Source: Komagataeibacter europaeus LMG 18890
GTDB lineage: Bacteria; Pseudomonadota; Alphaproteobacteria; Acetobacterales; Acetobacteraceae
Length of the DNA stretch: 64,000 bases
Reading direction: 5' to 3'
NCBI RefSeq assembly: GCF_000285295.1
Contig: NZ_CADP01000002.1
Span: 22,759-86,758 of the forward strand
This document shows, piece after piece, positions 34,274 to 42,539 of this stretch. Numbering within the stretch: the first letter of the stretch is position 1; each line of letters begins with the position of its first letter. The position numbers were made by a program, and so were the translations under genes. The notes beneath the pieces were generated by a model that saw nothing but the letters and a program-made list of their open reading frames with translations, ran no database searches and was not told where the DNA came from.

Positions 34274-35179
34274 ATGACAGGAACGCAATCGGGCGACCGG
34301 GAAGCACAGGTACGGGCCGAGGTTCTGGCCAGGGCGCTGCCTTACCTCCGCCGGTATGCGGGGGACACGGTTGTCGTCAAATACGGCGGCAGCGCGATGG
34401 TCGATACATCGCTGTCCACCGCGTTCGGCCATGATATCGCGCTGCTCAAGCAGGTCGGGGTCAACCCGGTCGTGGTGCATGGCGGCGGGCCGCAGATCAG
34501 TGCGATGCTCAAGCGGCTGCAGATTGAATCGACCTTCATCGACGGCCTGCGCGTGACCGATGCCGCCATGATCGACGTGATCGAGATGGTGCTGGGTGGC
34601 AAGGTGAACAAGCAGGTCGCGGGCCTGATCAACCGGGCCGGTGCGCTGGCGGTTGGCATTTCGGGACTGGATGGCGGCCTGATTTCCGCCCGCAGGCTGC
34701 AGCGCCGCGCGCGCGAAGCCGGTGTCGAGACCGATCGCCTGCTGGACCTTGGCTTCGTGGGGGAACCCACCCGCATTGACCCGCGCGTGATCTATGCGCT
34801 GTCCGGTTCGGGCCTGATCCCGGTGATCGCGCCCATCGGCGCGGGTGAACAGGGTGAGACCTACAATATCAATGCCGATACCGCCGCAGGCGCCATCGCG
34901 GGCGCGGTCAACGCCAGCCGTCTGCTCATGCTGACGGATGTGCCCGGCGTGCTGGATGGTGATGGCAGGCTGATCCCGGAACTGACGGCGGAAGACGCGC
35001 GCCGTGGCATCGCCAGCGGCATGATTTCCGGCGGCATGATCCCCAAGGTCGAAACCTGCCTGGAGGCCGTGCGCGCGGGTGCGAAGGCCGCCGTCATCCT
35101 TGATGGCCGGGTGCGGCATTCCTGCCTGCTGGAACTGTTTACGGAAGCCGGGCCGGGCACCCTGATCCGCGGCGGATAG
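34274..35179 (+). CDS. argB: Acetylglutamate kinase
   Basis: A 301-residue amino-acid kinase phosphorylating N-acetylglutamate in arginine synthesis. It shows VVKYGGSAM (phosphate loop), VVHGGGPQIS, FIDGLRVTD, NINADTAAGAIAGA and the C-terminal GMIPKVETCLEAV. The N-terminal helix (EVLARALPYLRRYAGDT) is the type seen in arginine-inhibited hexameric enzymes, so feedback inhibition is likely. It follows engB by 69 bases. Confidence 0.95.
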   Translation: MTGTQSGDREAQVRAEVLARALPYLRRYAGDTVVVKYGGSAMVDTSLSTAFGHDIALLKQVGVNPVVVHGGGPQISAMLKRLQIESTFIDGLRVTDAAMIDVIEMVLGGKVNKQVAGLINRAGALAVGISGLDGGLISARRLQRRAREAGVETDRLLDLGFVGEPTRIDPRVIYALSGSGLIPVIAPIGAGEQGETYNINADTAAGAIAGAVNASRLLMLTDVPGVLDGDGRLIPELTAEDARRGIASGMISGGMIPKVETCLEAVRAGAKAAVILDGRVRHSCLLELFTEAGPGTLIRGG

Positions 35180-35276
35180 AACGCGCCCGATCGGGTCATG
35201 GCGGGGCGTGGCCAGTGCGTTGACATTGCCCATGATCCTCCGCATGGTCCGCAGGCAATCAATACCGAAGGCCCCC

Positions 35277-35316
35277 GGCATGCCCCGCCGGGGATGCCTG
35301 CCCAAGACAGGATTTT
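35277..35316 (+). promoter_or_regulatory. Two small hairpins upstream of dapD
   Basis: GGCAT-CCCC / GGGG-ATGCC (35277-35298) and then CCTG/CAGG (35297-35311) followed by ATTTT. The second lies directly before the dapD start and looks like a weak terminator or attenuator. No known lysine riboswitch fold is recognisable. Confidence 0.3.
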
Positions 35317-35322
35317 GCAAAT

Positions 35323-36171
35323 ATGACCGATACATCCCTTCAGAGCCAGATCGAGGCCCTGTGGGAGCGTCGCGAGACGCTGTCCACCGCCACCACCGGC
35401 GCTGACCGTGATGCCGTCGAGGCGGCGCTTCTGGCGCTGGATTCCGGCAGGCTGCGCGTCGCGACCCCCGGCCCGGCGGGCTGGGTCGTCAATGAATGGC
35501 TGAAGAAGGCTGTCCTGCTGTCCTTCCGCCTCAATGACAACCGGATTGTCGAAGGCGGCGGCGCGGGCGCGCCCAGCTATGACAAGGTGCCGCTGAAATT
35601 CGCAGGCTGGGATCAGGCGGCGTTTGCCGCCGCGGGTTTCCGTGCGGTCCCGGGTTCCATCGTGCGCCGTTCTGCGTTTATCGCGCCGGGTGTCGTGCTG
35701 ATGCCAAGCTTCGTCAATGCCGGTGCGTATGTCGATAGCGGCACGATGGTCGATACATGGGTTACGATCGGCAGCTGCGCGCAGATCGGCAAGAACTGCC
35801 ATATCAGTGGTGGCGTGGGCATCGGCGGCGTGCTGGAGCCGCTGCAGGCCGCCCCCGTCATCATCGAGGACGGCTGCTTCATCGGTGCGCGTTCGGAAGT
35901 GGCCGAAGGCGTCGTGGTCGAACGCGGCAGCGTGCTGTCCATGGGCGTGTTCCTTGGCGCTTCCACCAAGATCGTCGACCGCGCGACGGGCGAGGTCTTC
36001 ATGGGCCGCGTTCCGGCCTATTCCGTGGTCGTGCCCGGCACGCTGCCGCCGCGCCAGGCGACCAGCACCGATGGCAAGCCGCTGCCGTCGCTGGACTGCG
36101 CGGTGATCGTCAAGCGCGTCGATGAACGCACGCGCTCCAAGACCTCGATCAACGACCTGCTGCGCGGCTGA
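35323..36171 (+). CDS. dapD: 2,3,4,5-tetrahydropyridine-2,6-dicarboxylate N-succinyltransferase
   Basis: A 282-residue enzyme of the succinylase branch of lysine/diaminopimelate synthesis. An N-terminal helical domain ([15 protein letters not shown]) is followed by a left-handed beta-helix with [37 protein letters not shown] and [17 protein letters not shown]. These are the succinyl-CoA and substrate sites of DapD. dapE follows, completing two steps of the route. Confidence 0.96.
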   Translation: MTDTSLQSQIEALWERRETLSTATTGADRDAVEAALLALDSGRLRVATPGPAGWVVNEWLKKAVLLSFRLNDNRIVEGGGAGAPSYDKVPLKFAGWDQAAFAAAGFRAVPGSIVRRSAFIAPGVVLMPSFVNAGAYVDSGTMVDTWVTIGSCAQIGKNCHISGGVGIGGVLEPLQAAPVIIEDGCFIGARSEVAEGVVVERGSVLSMGVFLGASTKIVDRATGEVFMGRVPAYSVVVPGTLPPRQATSTDGKPLPSLDCAVIVKRVDERTRSKTSINDLLRG

Positions 36172-36194
36172 GAAACATCATGGGGGATGGTGGA

Positions 36195-37352
36195 ATGGCG
36201 AATACGGAACAGGATCCCGGCGGCGTCATCGCCCTTGCGCGTGACCTGATCCGCTGTCCTTCCGTAACCCCCGATGATGGCTGCGGTATTGCCGCGTTGG
36301 CCCGTGTGCTGGAACAGATCGGTTTCAGCGTAACCCTGCTGCCGTTTGGCGAAGGGGCGGCGCGTACGCCCAACCTGTTCGCCCGCCTTGGCACGGGGCA
36401 TCCACACCTGTGTTTCGCGGGGCATACGGATGTCGTGCCGGTGGGCGACGACAGTGCATGGGCGCATGATCCCTTTGGCGGGGTCATACATGACGGTGTC
36501 CTGTTCGGTCGGGGCGCGTGCGACATGAAGGGGGGCATCGCCGCCTTTGTCGCCGCCGTCAGGCTGTATCTGGAACAGGCGCCACGACCACAGGGATCGA
36601 TCAGCCTGCTGATCACGGGCGATGAGGAAGGCCCCGCCACCAACGGCACGGTGCGCGTGCTGGAATGGATGGCGGCCGAAGGCCAGATCCCCGATTTCTG
36701 CCTTGTGGGCGAACCCACCAACCCCGCCGGAATGGGTGAGGTGATCAAGATCGGCCGCCGTGGCAGCCTGAATGCCCATATTGTCGTGCATGGCACGCAG
36801 GGCCATGTGGCCTATCCACACCGGGCGGATAACCCGGTTCACCGCCTGCTGGCGCTTCTGGGTGAACTGACGGCGGCCCCGCTGGACGCCGGCAGTGAAT
36901 GGTTCGAGGCATCCAGCCTGCAGGTCACCAGCCTTGACGTGGGCAATACGGCCACCAATGTCATTCCTGCCCGGGCCGAGGCCCGGCTGAACATCCGTTT
37001 CAATGACCTGCATACCGGCGCCGACCTTGCGGGCTGGATCCGGACCGTGGCCACGCGGCATGCCCCACGGGCGGATGTGGGCATTTCCATCAGCGGTGAA
37101 TCCTTCCTGACCGAACCCGGCGCGCCGGTGGAGGCCCTGCGTGCAAGCGTGCGGGCGGTGACGGGGCATGTGCCCCGGCTGGATACCGGCGGCGGCACGT
37201 CGGATGCCCGCTTTATCAGCCGTTACTGCCCCGTGGCGGAATTCGGGCTGGTGGGGGCAAGCATGCACAAGACGGACGAGCATGTCAGCCTGTCGGACCT
37301 GAAGCAGCTGACGGCGATCTATACCGGCTTCCTTGAAAAGGTAATGCGTTAA
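36195..37352 (+). CDS. dapE: Succinyl-diaminopimelate desuccinylase
   Basis: A 385-residue M20-family zinc hydrolase that releases succinate from N-succinyl-LL-diaminopimelate. Zinc-site residues: H in CFAGHTDVVPVG, D in GRGACDMKGG, E-E in TGDEEGPATNGT, and H near the C-terminus in GASMHKTDEHV. RRGSLNAHIVVHGTQGHVAYPH is the dimerisation/substrate segment. I chose the ATG giving MANTEQD because GGGGGA lies 7 bases upstream; ATG at 36180 is close. The stop overlaps the next start as TAATG. Confidence 0.95.
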   Translation: MANTEQDPGGVIALARDLIRCPSVTPDDGCGIAALARVLEQIGFSVTLLPFGEGAARTPNLFARLGTGHPHLCFAGHTDVVPVGDDSAWAHDPFGGVIHDGVLFGRGACDMKGGIAAFVAAVRLYLEQAPRPQGSISLLITGDEEGPATNGTVRVLEWMAAEGQIPDFCLVGEPTNPAGMGEVIKIGRRGSLNAHIVVHGTQGHVAYPHRADNPVHRLLALLGELTAAPLDAGSEWFEASSLQVTSLDVGNTATNVIPARAEARLNIRFNDLHTGADLAGWIRTVATRHAPRADVGISISGESFLTEPGAPVEALRASVRAVTGHVPRLDTGGGTSDARFISRYCPVAEFGLVGASMHKTDEHVSLSDLKQLTAIYTGFLEKVMR

Positions 37353-37999
37353 TGTCTGATCGCGGCACATCCCCCCAGCCGAATTCACCCGGTCTTGGCA
37401 TGATCCTCAAGGGAATGCTGCTGCTGGGGCGGGGCCGTGCGGAAGGCATCGCCTATTTTGGCAACACGCGCGATTCCGTGCTGGCCGCACTCGCGCCCCG
37501 GCTTGCGCTATGGCTGGTGGGCGGGGGGCTGACCATCGGCACCGCCCCTCAGGCGCTCAGCGGGGTGAAGGTGCTGTTCGCGCTGTGCCTGATCCTGCTG
37601 CCCGCGATCGTGACCCATGCGCTGGCGCGGCGGTGGAAGCGTGAAGGACTGTGGCTGCGCTACATCACGGCCGCATGGTGGACAGACTGGGTCACGCTGT
37701 TCGTGGGGCTTGCGGTGGCGCTTCTCATGGCGCTGGCTTCGCCCAGGCTGCTGGAATCCGGCACGGGCGCAATGATCCTGAACGGGGTGGAGTTCGGCTA
37801 CAGCCTGTGGCTGACATGGTACGTGGCGCGTATCGGCCTGCTGCTGCGTCGTGGGCAGGCGGTGGTGCTGGTGCTGGCGATACTGGGCAGCCTTGGCCTG
37901 CTGGCGGCGGTGGTCGGCGTGCTTTCCCCGAACCAGCGTGCGTGGCATGACTTCCTCTATCCCCTGCTGGTGCAGCAGGGGCAGGGATCTGCCCACTGA
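37352..37999 (+). CDS. Predicted integral membrane protein
   Basis: A 215-residue protein I do not recognise. After a polar N-terminus, hydrophobic helices occur at about residues 45-60, 70-90, 112-132, 140-160 and 168-190, e.g. WVTLFVGLAVALLMALA and AVVLVLAILGSLGLLAAVVGVL. There are no catalytic motifs. It is translationally coupled to dapE (TAATG), so it may share its transcript, but a role in lysine synthesis is not implied. It ends facing truA with a hairpin repeat between. Confidence 0.7.
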   Translation: MSDRGTSPQPNSPGLGMILKGMLLLGRGRAEGIAYFGNTRDSVLAALAPRLALWLVGGGLTIGTAPQALSGVKVLFALCLILLPAIVTHALARRWKREGLWLRYITAAWWTDWVTLFVGLAVALLMALASPRLLESGTGAMILNGVEFGYSLWLTWYVARIGLLLRRGQAVVLVLAILGSLGLLAAVVGVLSPNQRAWHDFLYPLLVQQGQGSAH

Positions 38000-38096
38000 T
38001 AAAATATGACAGTTTTTGAATGCAGCCTTTTTTCAGAAAGGCGGCATTCCTGGAAGCTGTTGAAAAAAGCTTCACCAAAAACGTTTACTGGTTATT
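38000..38096. repeat. Double-hairpin intergenic repeat, copy B
   Basis: Related to copy A at about 6428-6517: an AT-rich start, GCC-T6-C...GAAAGGC, then GGAAGCTGTTGAAAAAAGCTTC, CCAAAAAC and CTGGTT. It differs from A by substitutions and small indels but keeps both stems. It lies between the convergent membrane protein gene and truA, as copy A lies between two convergent genes. Confidence 0.75.
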
Positions 38097-38114
38097 CCCC
38101 GACGGCGGTACAGC

Positions 38115-38936
38115 TCAGCGGCTGAAAGGGTTTTCTGCATACCCGACGCCGGTCAGGCACAGCCCTTCCGGCGGTGCGGTCGGGCCACCCGCGCGGCGGT
38201 CGCGGGCTGCCAAGGCCTGTTCGACCCGTTCCGGTGCCCAGCGGCCTTCGCCCACCAGTTTCAGCGTCCCGGCCATGTTGCGCACCTGATGGTGCAGGAA
38301 GGAGCGGGCTTCGGCTTCAATCACGACATGTTCCCCCTCACGTCGTACAGCCAGCCGGTCGATCGAGCGCACCGGGCTGCGTGCCTGGCAGGCGGAGGCA
38401 CGGAAAGATGTAAAATCATGCCGTCCCACCAGCGACTGGGCCGCGCTGTGCATCACATCCGCATCCAGTGGCGCGCGGACGTGCCAGACATGGCCTTCCT
38501 CCAGCGCCGGGCGGGCGGCACGGTTGAGGATACGGTAGCGATAGGCGCGTGAACACGCCGAAAAACGCGCATTCCAGTGCGGCAGCACCGGGCGCGCCAT
38601 AAGCACGACGACCGGGTGGGGCTTCATGTAGAAATTCAGTCCGTCCCGCACCGTGGCGCTGGACAATGTGACATCGGCCGGGAAATCCAGATGCGCGACC
38701 TGCCCGCTGGCATGCACGCCTGCATCCGTGCGGCCTGCGGTGATGCTGCGCACGACGCGCCCGGCGGTCAGGTTTTTTGCCGCATCTTCCAGAAGCCCCT
38801 GTATCGAGGTCAGGTGCTCTGCCTGCTGGCGCTGCCAGCCGACAAAGCCGCGCCCGTCATATTCCATCAGTACGGCCCAGCGGCAGACCGATGGCGGGGC
38901 GGCATCACCGGGACGCGCGGGCGGGGTTTCAGTCAC
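38115..38936 (-). CDS. truA: tRNA pseudouridine(38-40) synthase TruA
   Basis: A 273-residue enzyme that makes pseudouridine at positions 38-40 of the tRNA anticodon arm. The catalytic Asp is in AGRTDAGVHA; other family segments are LMEYDGRGFVGWQRQ, YRYRILNRAARPALE and the C-terminal RSFLHHQVRNMAGTL. The start is GTG, about 7 bases after GGAG, overlapping fmt by 8 bases. The def-fmt-truA order is a translation-factor cluster. Confidence 0.95.
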   Translation of the reverse strand: MTETPPARPGDAAPPSVCRWAVLMEYDGRGFVGWQRQQAEHLTSIQGLLEDAAKNLTAGRVVRSITAGRTDAGVHASGQVAHLDFPADVTLSSATVRDGLNFYMKPHPVVVLMARPVLPHWNARFSACSRAYRYRILNRAARPALEEGHVWHVRAPLDADVMHSAAQSLVGRHDFTSFRASACQARSPVRSIDRLAVRREGEHVVIEAEARSFLHHQVRNMAGTLKLVGEGRWAPERVEQALAARDRRAGGPTAPPEGLCLTGVGYAENPFSR

Positions 38937-39864
38937 CTGGCGTCTCCACCCCAAGGCGCGTGCCGGGGGCAACGGCCTGCCCGCGCAGGAAATCGGCGGC
39001 CTCCATCATGCCCCGCCCGGGGCGTTGCAGGCGGGTGATGCGCAGCGTCGTCCCGTTGCCGCAGGCCACCAGCAGGCAGTCATCCACCACCGTGCCCGCG
39101 GTGGCCCGTGTCGTATCGGGCATCAGGCTGACGGCCCCGATCTTGATGACCTGTTCCCCCAGCGTGGTGAAGGTGCCCGGCCATGGGGTCAGGGCACGCA
39201 CCTGCCGGTCAATGTCGGCAGCGGGACGGGTCCAGTCGATGCGTCCGTCCTCACGGCTCAGGCGCTGGACATAGGTGACGCCGGTTTCCGGCTGCGGCGT
39301 GCCGGGAAAGGCAGGACGGTTCAGGACATCGACAATCAGTCGACCGCCCATGGCCGCAAGGTCGTCATGCAGGGTGGTGGCGGTGGTGTGCGCTGTCAGC
39401 GCCACATGATCACGCAGCAGCATGGCACCGGTATCCAGCCCCGCATCCATCTGCATGATGGTGACGCCACTTTCGCAGTCACCCGCCAGGATGGCGGCCT
39501 GGATAGGGGCCGCGCCGCGCCAGCGCGGCAGCAGGCTGGCATGGATGTTCAGGCAGCCACGCGCGGGGGCGTCCAGCATCTCCACCGGCAGGATCAGCCC
39601 GTAGGCCGCCACCACGGCCGCATCCAGCTTCAGGTCACGGAAAAAGGCGTGTTCTTCCGTATTGCGTCGCAGCGACAGCGGCGTGCGGACGGGAATGCCC
39701 AGTTCTTCCGCCGCGACCTGCACGGGGGAGGGACGCAGCTTCTTCCCGCGTCCTGCGGGGCGGGGGGGCTGGCTGTAGACGGTTACGATGTCATGCCCGG
39801 CCTGATGCAGGGCGCGCAGGGCGGGCACCGCGAAGTCAGGCGTACCCATGAAGGCCAGTCGCAT
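38929..39864 (-). CDS. fmt: Methionyl-tRNA formyltransferase
   Basis: A 311-residue enzyme that formylates initiator Met-tRNA from 10-formyl-THF. Typical segments: RLAFMGTPDFAVPALRAL, AAYGLILP, CLNIHASLLPRWRGAAPIQAAI (active-site Asn and His), and DTGAMLL. A C-terminal OB-like domain follows from about 205. It lies after def and before truA on the minus strand. Confidence 0.96.
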   Translation of the reverse strand: MRLAFMGTPDFAVPALRALHQAGHDIVTVYSQPPRPAGRGKKLRPSPVQVAAEELGIPVRTPLSLRRNTEEHAFFRDLKLDAAVVAAYGLILPVEMLDAPARGCLNIHASLLPRWRGAAPIQAAILAGDCESGVTIMQMDAGLDTGAMLLRDHVALTAHTTATTLHDDLAAMGGRLIVDVLNRPAFPGTPQPETGVTYVQRLSREDGRIDWTRPAADIDRQVRALTPWPGTFTTLGEQVIKIGAVSLMPDTTRATAGTVVDDCLLVACGNGTTLRITRLQRPGRGMMEAADFLRGQAVAPGTRLGVETPGD

Positions 39865-39946
39865 GGCGTTGGAATCCGTTCAGGCTGGGCCGGAACCCGT
39901 CCGGGCTTACCCCAGGTTCCGGGCTGTGTGATCGCGACTGGCGCGA

Positions 39947-40489
39947 TCAGTGTTTCTGGCGCTGTTCCTTGGCCAGGCGGCGCATGATCATGTTGCGCTT
40001 CAGCGCCGACAGGTGATCGACGAACAGGATGCCTTCCAGATGGTCGATCTCATGCTGCAGGCAGGTGGCCAGCAGGTCATCGGCTTCCAGTTCCTGCACC
40101 TTGCCGTCCATGTCCTGATAGCGCACGCGCACGGCTTCGGGGCGGATGACCTCGGCATACTGGTTGGGCAGCGACAGGCAGCCTTCCTCACGCACGGCCA
40201 TGTCGTCCGTCTCGGCGATCACTTCGGGGTTGATCAGCACCAGCGGGTTGCGCGCCTCGTCCTTGTCGGACACGTCCACGATGGCGAACCGCATGCCAAG
40301 CCCGACCTGCGGGGCGGCCAGGCCGATGCCGGGGGCCTGGTACATGGCCGCGAACATGCGGGGGATGATGGTGCGCAGCTCGCCCATGTCCTCGGGGCGG
40401 ACAAGGCGTGTTTTCTGGCGCAGGACCGCCTGGGGCGCGACCAGGATCGGCATGGGGGTCGCCTGAGCGATGACATCATGATCAATCAT
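39947..40489 (-). CDS. def: Peptide deformylase
   Basis: A 180-residue iron/zinc deformylase that removes the formyl group from nascent proteins. All three motifs are present: GIGLAAPQVG, EGCLSLP (metal Cys) and QHEIDHLEG (two metal His). The start is the ATG giving MIDHDVIAQ; a longer frame to 40549 is unlikely. A perfect GATCGCG/CGCGATC hairpin overlaps its stop (39930-39948). It is divergent from hsp20. Confidence 0.96.
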   Translation of the reverse strand: MIDHDVIAQATPMPILVAPQAVLRQKTRLVRPEDMGELRTIIPRMFAAMYQAPGIGLAAPQVGLGMRFAIVDVSDKDEARNPLVLINPEVIAETDDMAVREEGCLSLPNQYAEVIRPEAVRVRYQDMDGKVQELEADDLLATCLQHEIDHLEGILFVDHLSALKRNMIMRRLAKEQRQKH

Positions 40490-40571
40490 AGACTGCCATT
40501 TAGCGTGTCCCCACATGGGATGCCAGAGGGGATGCGGCCAAAATGCCAAGGTGCGTGCGTGGTGTCCTCCC

Positions 40572-40599
40572 CTTGCGCATGGCTATTATTCTCCCATAT
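40572..40599 (+). promoter_or_regulatory. RpoH (sigma-32)-type heat-shock promoter of hsp20
   Basis: CTTG (40572-40575), a 17-base spacer, then CCCATAT (40593-40599). This fits the alphaproteobacterial RpoH consensus CTTG-N17-CYTATnT at all but one position and lies upstream of an hsp20 gene. The transcript would start about 70 bases before the TTG start codon. Confidence 0.65.
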
Positions 40600-40605
40600 C
40601 GTGAA

Positions 40606-40679
40606 GGGACGGGATGCGGATGCTGTTTCGGGTCCGTTTTTCGTTTCTTGTCTCGCTCGCAGCAGAGGAGGCCGATTTG
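40606..40679 (+). promoter_or_regulatory. hsp20 5' leader, possible ROSE-like RNA thermometer
   Basis: The leader is about 70 bases. UCGCU (within 40651-40659), which fits the ROSE hallmark UYGCU, can pair with AGC-A-GAGG overlapping the ribosome site GAGGAGG (40665-40671), leaving a bulged A. A weak GGAC/GTCC stem lies upstream. ROSE elements are known in the leaders of alphaproteobacterial small heat-shock genes. The fold was reasoned by hand only. Confidence 0.35.
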
Positions 40680-41180
40680 TCGGGTAGAGTTTTCGGGTCA
40701 CCCATGTTCCTCGGGTTTGACCATCTGGAGCAGATGCTTGAACGCGCATCGAAAAACGCGTCGGACGGGTATCCGCCCTATAATATAGAACAGGTCAGCC
40801 CCACGACCCTGCGCATTACGCTGGCGGTGGCGGGGTTCGTGATGGAAGACCTGCATATCACGCAGGAAGACAACCAGTTGGTCATTCGCGGCCGACAGAG
40901 CGACTACGGGCAGGGACGGATCTTCCTGCACCGTGGCATTGCCGCCCGCCAGTTCCAGAAGGCATTCGTCCTGGCCGAGGGAATCGAGGTCGGTGGCGCG
41001 TGGATGGATAACGGCCTGCTGCATATCGAACTGGCCCGCCCGCAGCCGGAAGTCCGTGTGCGCAAGATCGAGATCGGTCGCGCGCCCGCAACCCCGGCGT
41101 CGCGCGATCGTGTGGCGCCGGTGGTGGACGTACCCGCCGGACGCAAGCAACGTGTCGTGAGGGTCATTGACGAGGAATAA
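40677..41180 (+). CDS. Small heat-shock protein Hsp20 (IbpA-like)
   Basis: A 167-residue alpha-crystallin chaperone that holds unfolding proteins. N-terminal FLGFDHLEQMLERASK resembles IbpA; the crystallin domain runs from about YNIEQVSPTTLRITLAVAGF to WMDNGLLHIELARPQPE. The start is TTG five bases after GAGGAG(G); an ATG at 40614 would lie upstream of this ribosome site. An RpoH-type promoter and a possible thermosensor leader precede it. A DUF1150 gene follows, a common pairing. Confidence 0.93.
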   Translation: MSGRVFGSPMFLGFDHLEQMLERASKNASDGYPPYNIEQVSPTTLRITLAVAGFVMEDLHITQEDNQLVIRGRQSDYGQGRIFLHRGIAARQFQKAFVLAEGIEVGGAWMDNGLLHIELARPQPEVRVRKIEIGRAPATPASRDRVAPVVDVPAGRKQRVVRVIDEE

Positions 41181-41264
41181 CAGCGTACGCCGTAATGTAA
41201 CGGCCCATATTGCGATGCGGATGGGAAGGGACGACCGTCCCTTCATGATGCAGGAGATAACGCG

Positions 41265-41519
41265 ATGAGAGTCACAACACAGAATGGCCGGGTGCTGCTG
41301 CAGAATGATGTGGTAAATGCCGCACCGGTCATCAGCACCTCGGAACTGCGCGGTCTGGGTATGGAATCGGTGGCCTACATCCGCGCGGTAGAGGTCGAGG
41401 GCGAAGCCGGATTTGCCATCCATGCCGCCGATGGCACGCCCATGGCGGTGACGGAAGACAGGGAGACGGCCATAAACGCCATCCTCCAGCACGAAATGAT
41501 GCCGGTGCCGCTGCACTAG
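41265..41519 (+). CDS. DUF1150 family protein
   Basis: An 84-residue protein of the DUF1150 group, usually found directly after hsp20 in alphaproteobacteria. Its middle (SVAYIRAVEVEGEAGFAIHAADGTPMAV) is the conserved part. Function unknown; co-regulation with hsp20 suggests a stress role. AGGAG lies 8 bases before the ATG. A strong terminator follows. Confidence 0.85.
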   Translation: MRVTTQNGRVLLQNDVVNAAPVISTSELRGLGMESVAYIRAVEVEGEAGFAIHAADGTPMAVTEDRETAINAILQHEMMPVPLH

Positions 41520-41544
41520 GCACGACGTTACACCAGATAAGGCA

Positions 41545-41577
41545 ATGGCCCTGTCCCGGTTTGCGGGGCAGGGCCAT
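41545..41577. terminator. Strong hairpin terminator between DUF1150 gene and hpf
   Basis: ATGGCCCTG-TCCC (41545-41557) pairs with GGGG-CAGGGCCAT (41565-41577) around a short loop, followed by TTGCATTTG. It separates convergent genes and could serve both. Confidence 0.7.
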
Positions 41578-41630
41578 TTGCATTTGTGATGCTGCCAGTC
41601 CGCGCGAGGGCGGCGGACTGGCCTGTCATG

Positions 41631-42257
41631 TCAGCTGGCCTGGCGCAGGGACGGGTCAAGCCAGCCGATATTGCCGTCCGGCCGACGGTACAGCACGTTG
41701 ATGGTATCGGTCTTCGTGTTGCGGAAAAGCTGGATCTGGCTATCCGCCAGGTCAAGACGCATCACGGCCTCGCTCACGCTCAGGGCCGGGATCTCGGTCG
41801 GGTGTTCGGCAATGATGGTGGCATAGGGACCGGCGGGCGGCAGCGCCGCGTCCTCATCCTCGGCCACGCCGTCATCCTCGGCGGCGGCAGGCGGCTCGGC
41901 CATGCCGGGACGCAGCACATAGCCACGACCGATTTCGGGTACCTGCTGGCGGACCTTGAGATGGCCGTGATTCGTGGCCTTGCGGTGATAGCGGCGCAGG
42001 CGCCGGGCAATGTGTTCGGCTGCATCGTCAAAGGCGGAATGGGCATCCGCCGCCTCGCCCTCACCGCGCAGGGTCAGGCCGCGCGTGGCGTGCAGGTTGA
42101 TGTCACAGGTAAAAAACGAACGTGCGCGGCTGAAGGTAACGCGGGCCTCCATGGCCTGCCCGAAATACTTTTCCGAAATGCGGTCCAGATGGGCGCTTAC
42201 CCGGTGTTTCAGGGCATCGGACAGGTCGATCTGCTTTCCGGCAACACTGATGTGCAT
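41631..42257 (-). CDS. hpf: Ribosome hibernation-promoting factor, long form
   Basis: A 208-residue HPF. The N-terminal S30AE domain (MHISVAGKQIDLSDALKHRVSAHL...YFGQAMEARVTF) binds the ribosome; an acidic linker (AAAEDDGVAEDEDAALPP, about 123-140) leads to the C-terminal dimerisation domain (PALSVSEAVMRLDLADSQIQLFRN...DGNIGWLDP). Long HPF makes 100S ribosome dimers in stationary phase. AAGGAG precedes the ATG. In many relatives rpoN lies between lptB and hpf; it is absent here. Confidence 0.95.
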   Translation of the reverse strand: MHISVAGKQIDLSDALKHRVSAHLDRISEKYFGQAMEARVTFSRARSFFTCDINLHATRGLTLRGEGEAADAHSAFDDAAEHIARRLRRYHRKATNHGHLKVRQQVPEIGRGYVLRPGMAEPPAAAEDDGVAEDEDAALPPAGPYATIIAEHPTEIPALSVSEAVMRLDLADSQIQLFRNTKTDTINVLYRRPDGNIGWLDPSLRQAS

Positions 42258-42510
42258 AAGGGGTAACTCCTTACATGATCACAACGCAGTCGCATGCGGG
42301 AGACGGAATACGGTCGTTTCAGTCAATGGTCATGAAATAAGGGGGACGATCCTGCTCCCATGCGGGCTGCGTGCTGGTGGCGGTTGCGTTGTGCCTGTCG
42401 GGCACATGGTCCCGAACGGGTACATTTGGGCATGGTTGCACCGTTGCTGTCCATGCCTTCCTTGCATAAAAGACCACAGGTTTTTCCATGGCCTTCCCCT
42501 TGCACATGCA

Positions 42511-42525
42511 CCCTGTCACACAGGG
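42511..42525. repeat. Perfect short palindrome after lptB
   Basis: CCCTGT-CAC-ACAGGG, six perfect pairs with a three-base loop, 15 bases beyond the lptB stop. There is no U-run, so it is at best a weak terminator; an operator is also possible. Confidence 0.35.
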
Positions 42526-42539
42526 GCGCGCGTACGGGC

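Noticed and set aside
35180-35322. Possible lysine riboswitch upstream of dapD
   Set aside because: The leader is short and lacks the five-way-junction elements; only small hairpins are visible.
39930-39949. Perfect GATCGCG/CGCGATC hairpin at the end of def as a terminator
   Set aside because: It overlaps the stop codon and has no U-run on the minus strand; kept only as a comment in the def entry.
42319-42519. Small minus-strand frame (66 codons) between lptB and hpf
   Set aside because: No ribosome site, no recognisable motif; composition resembles non-coding sequence.
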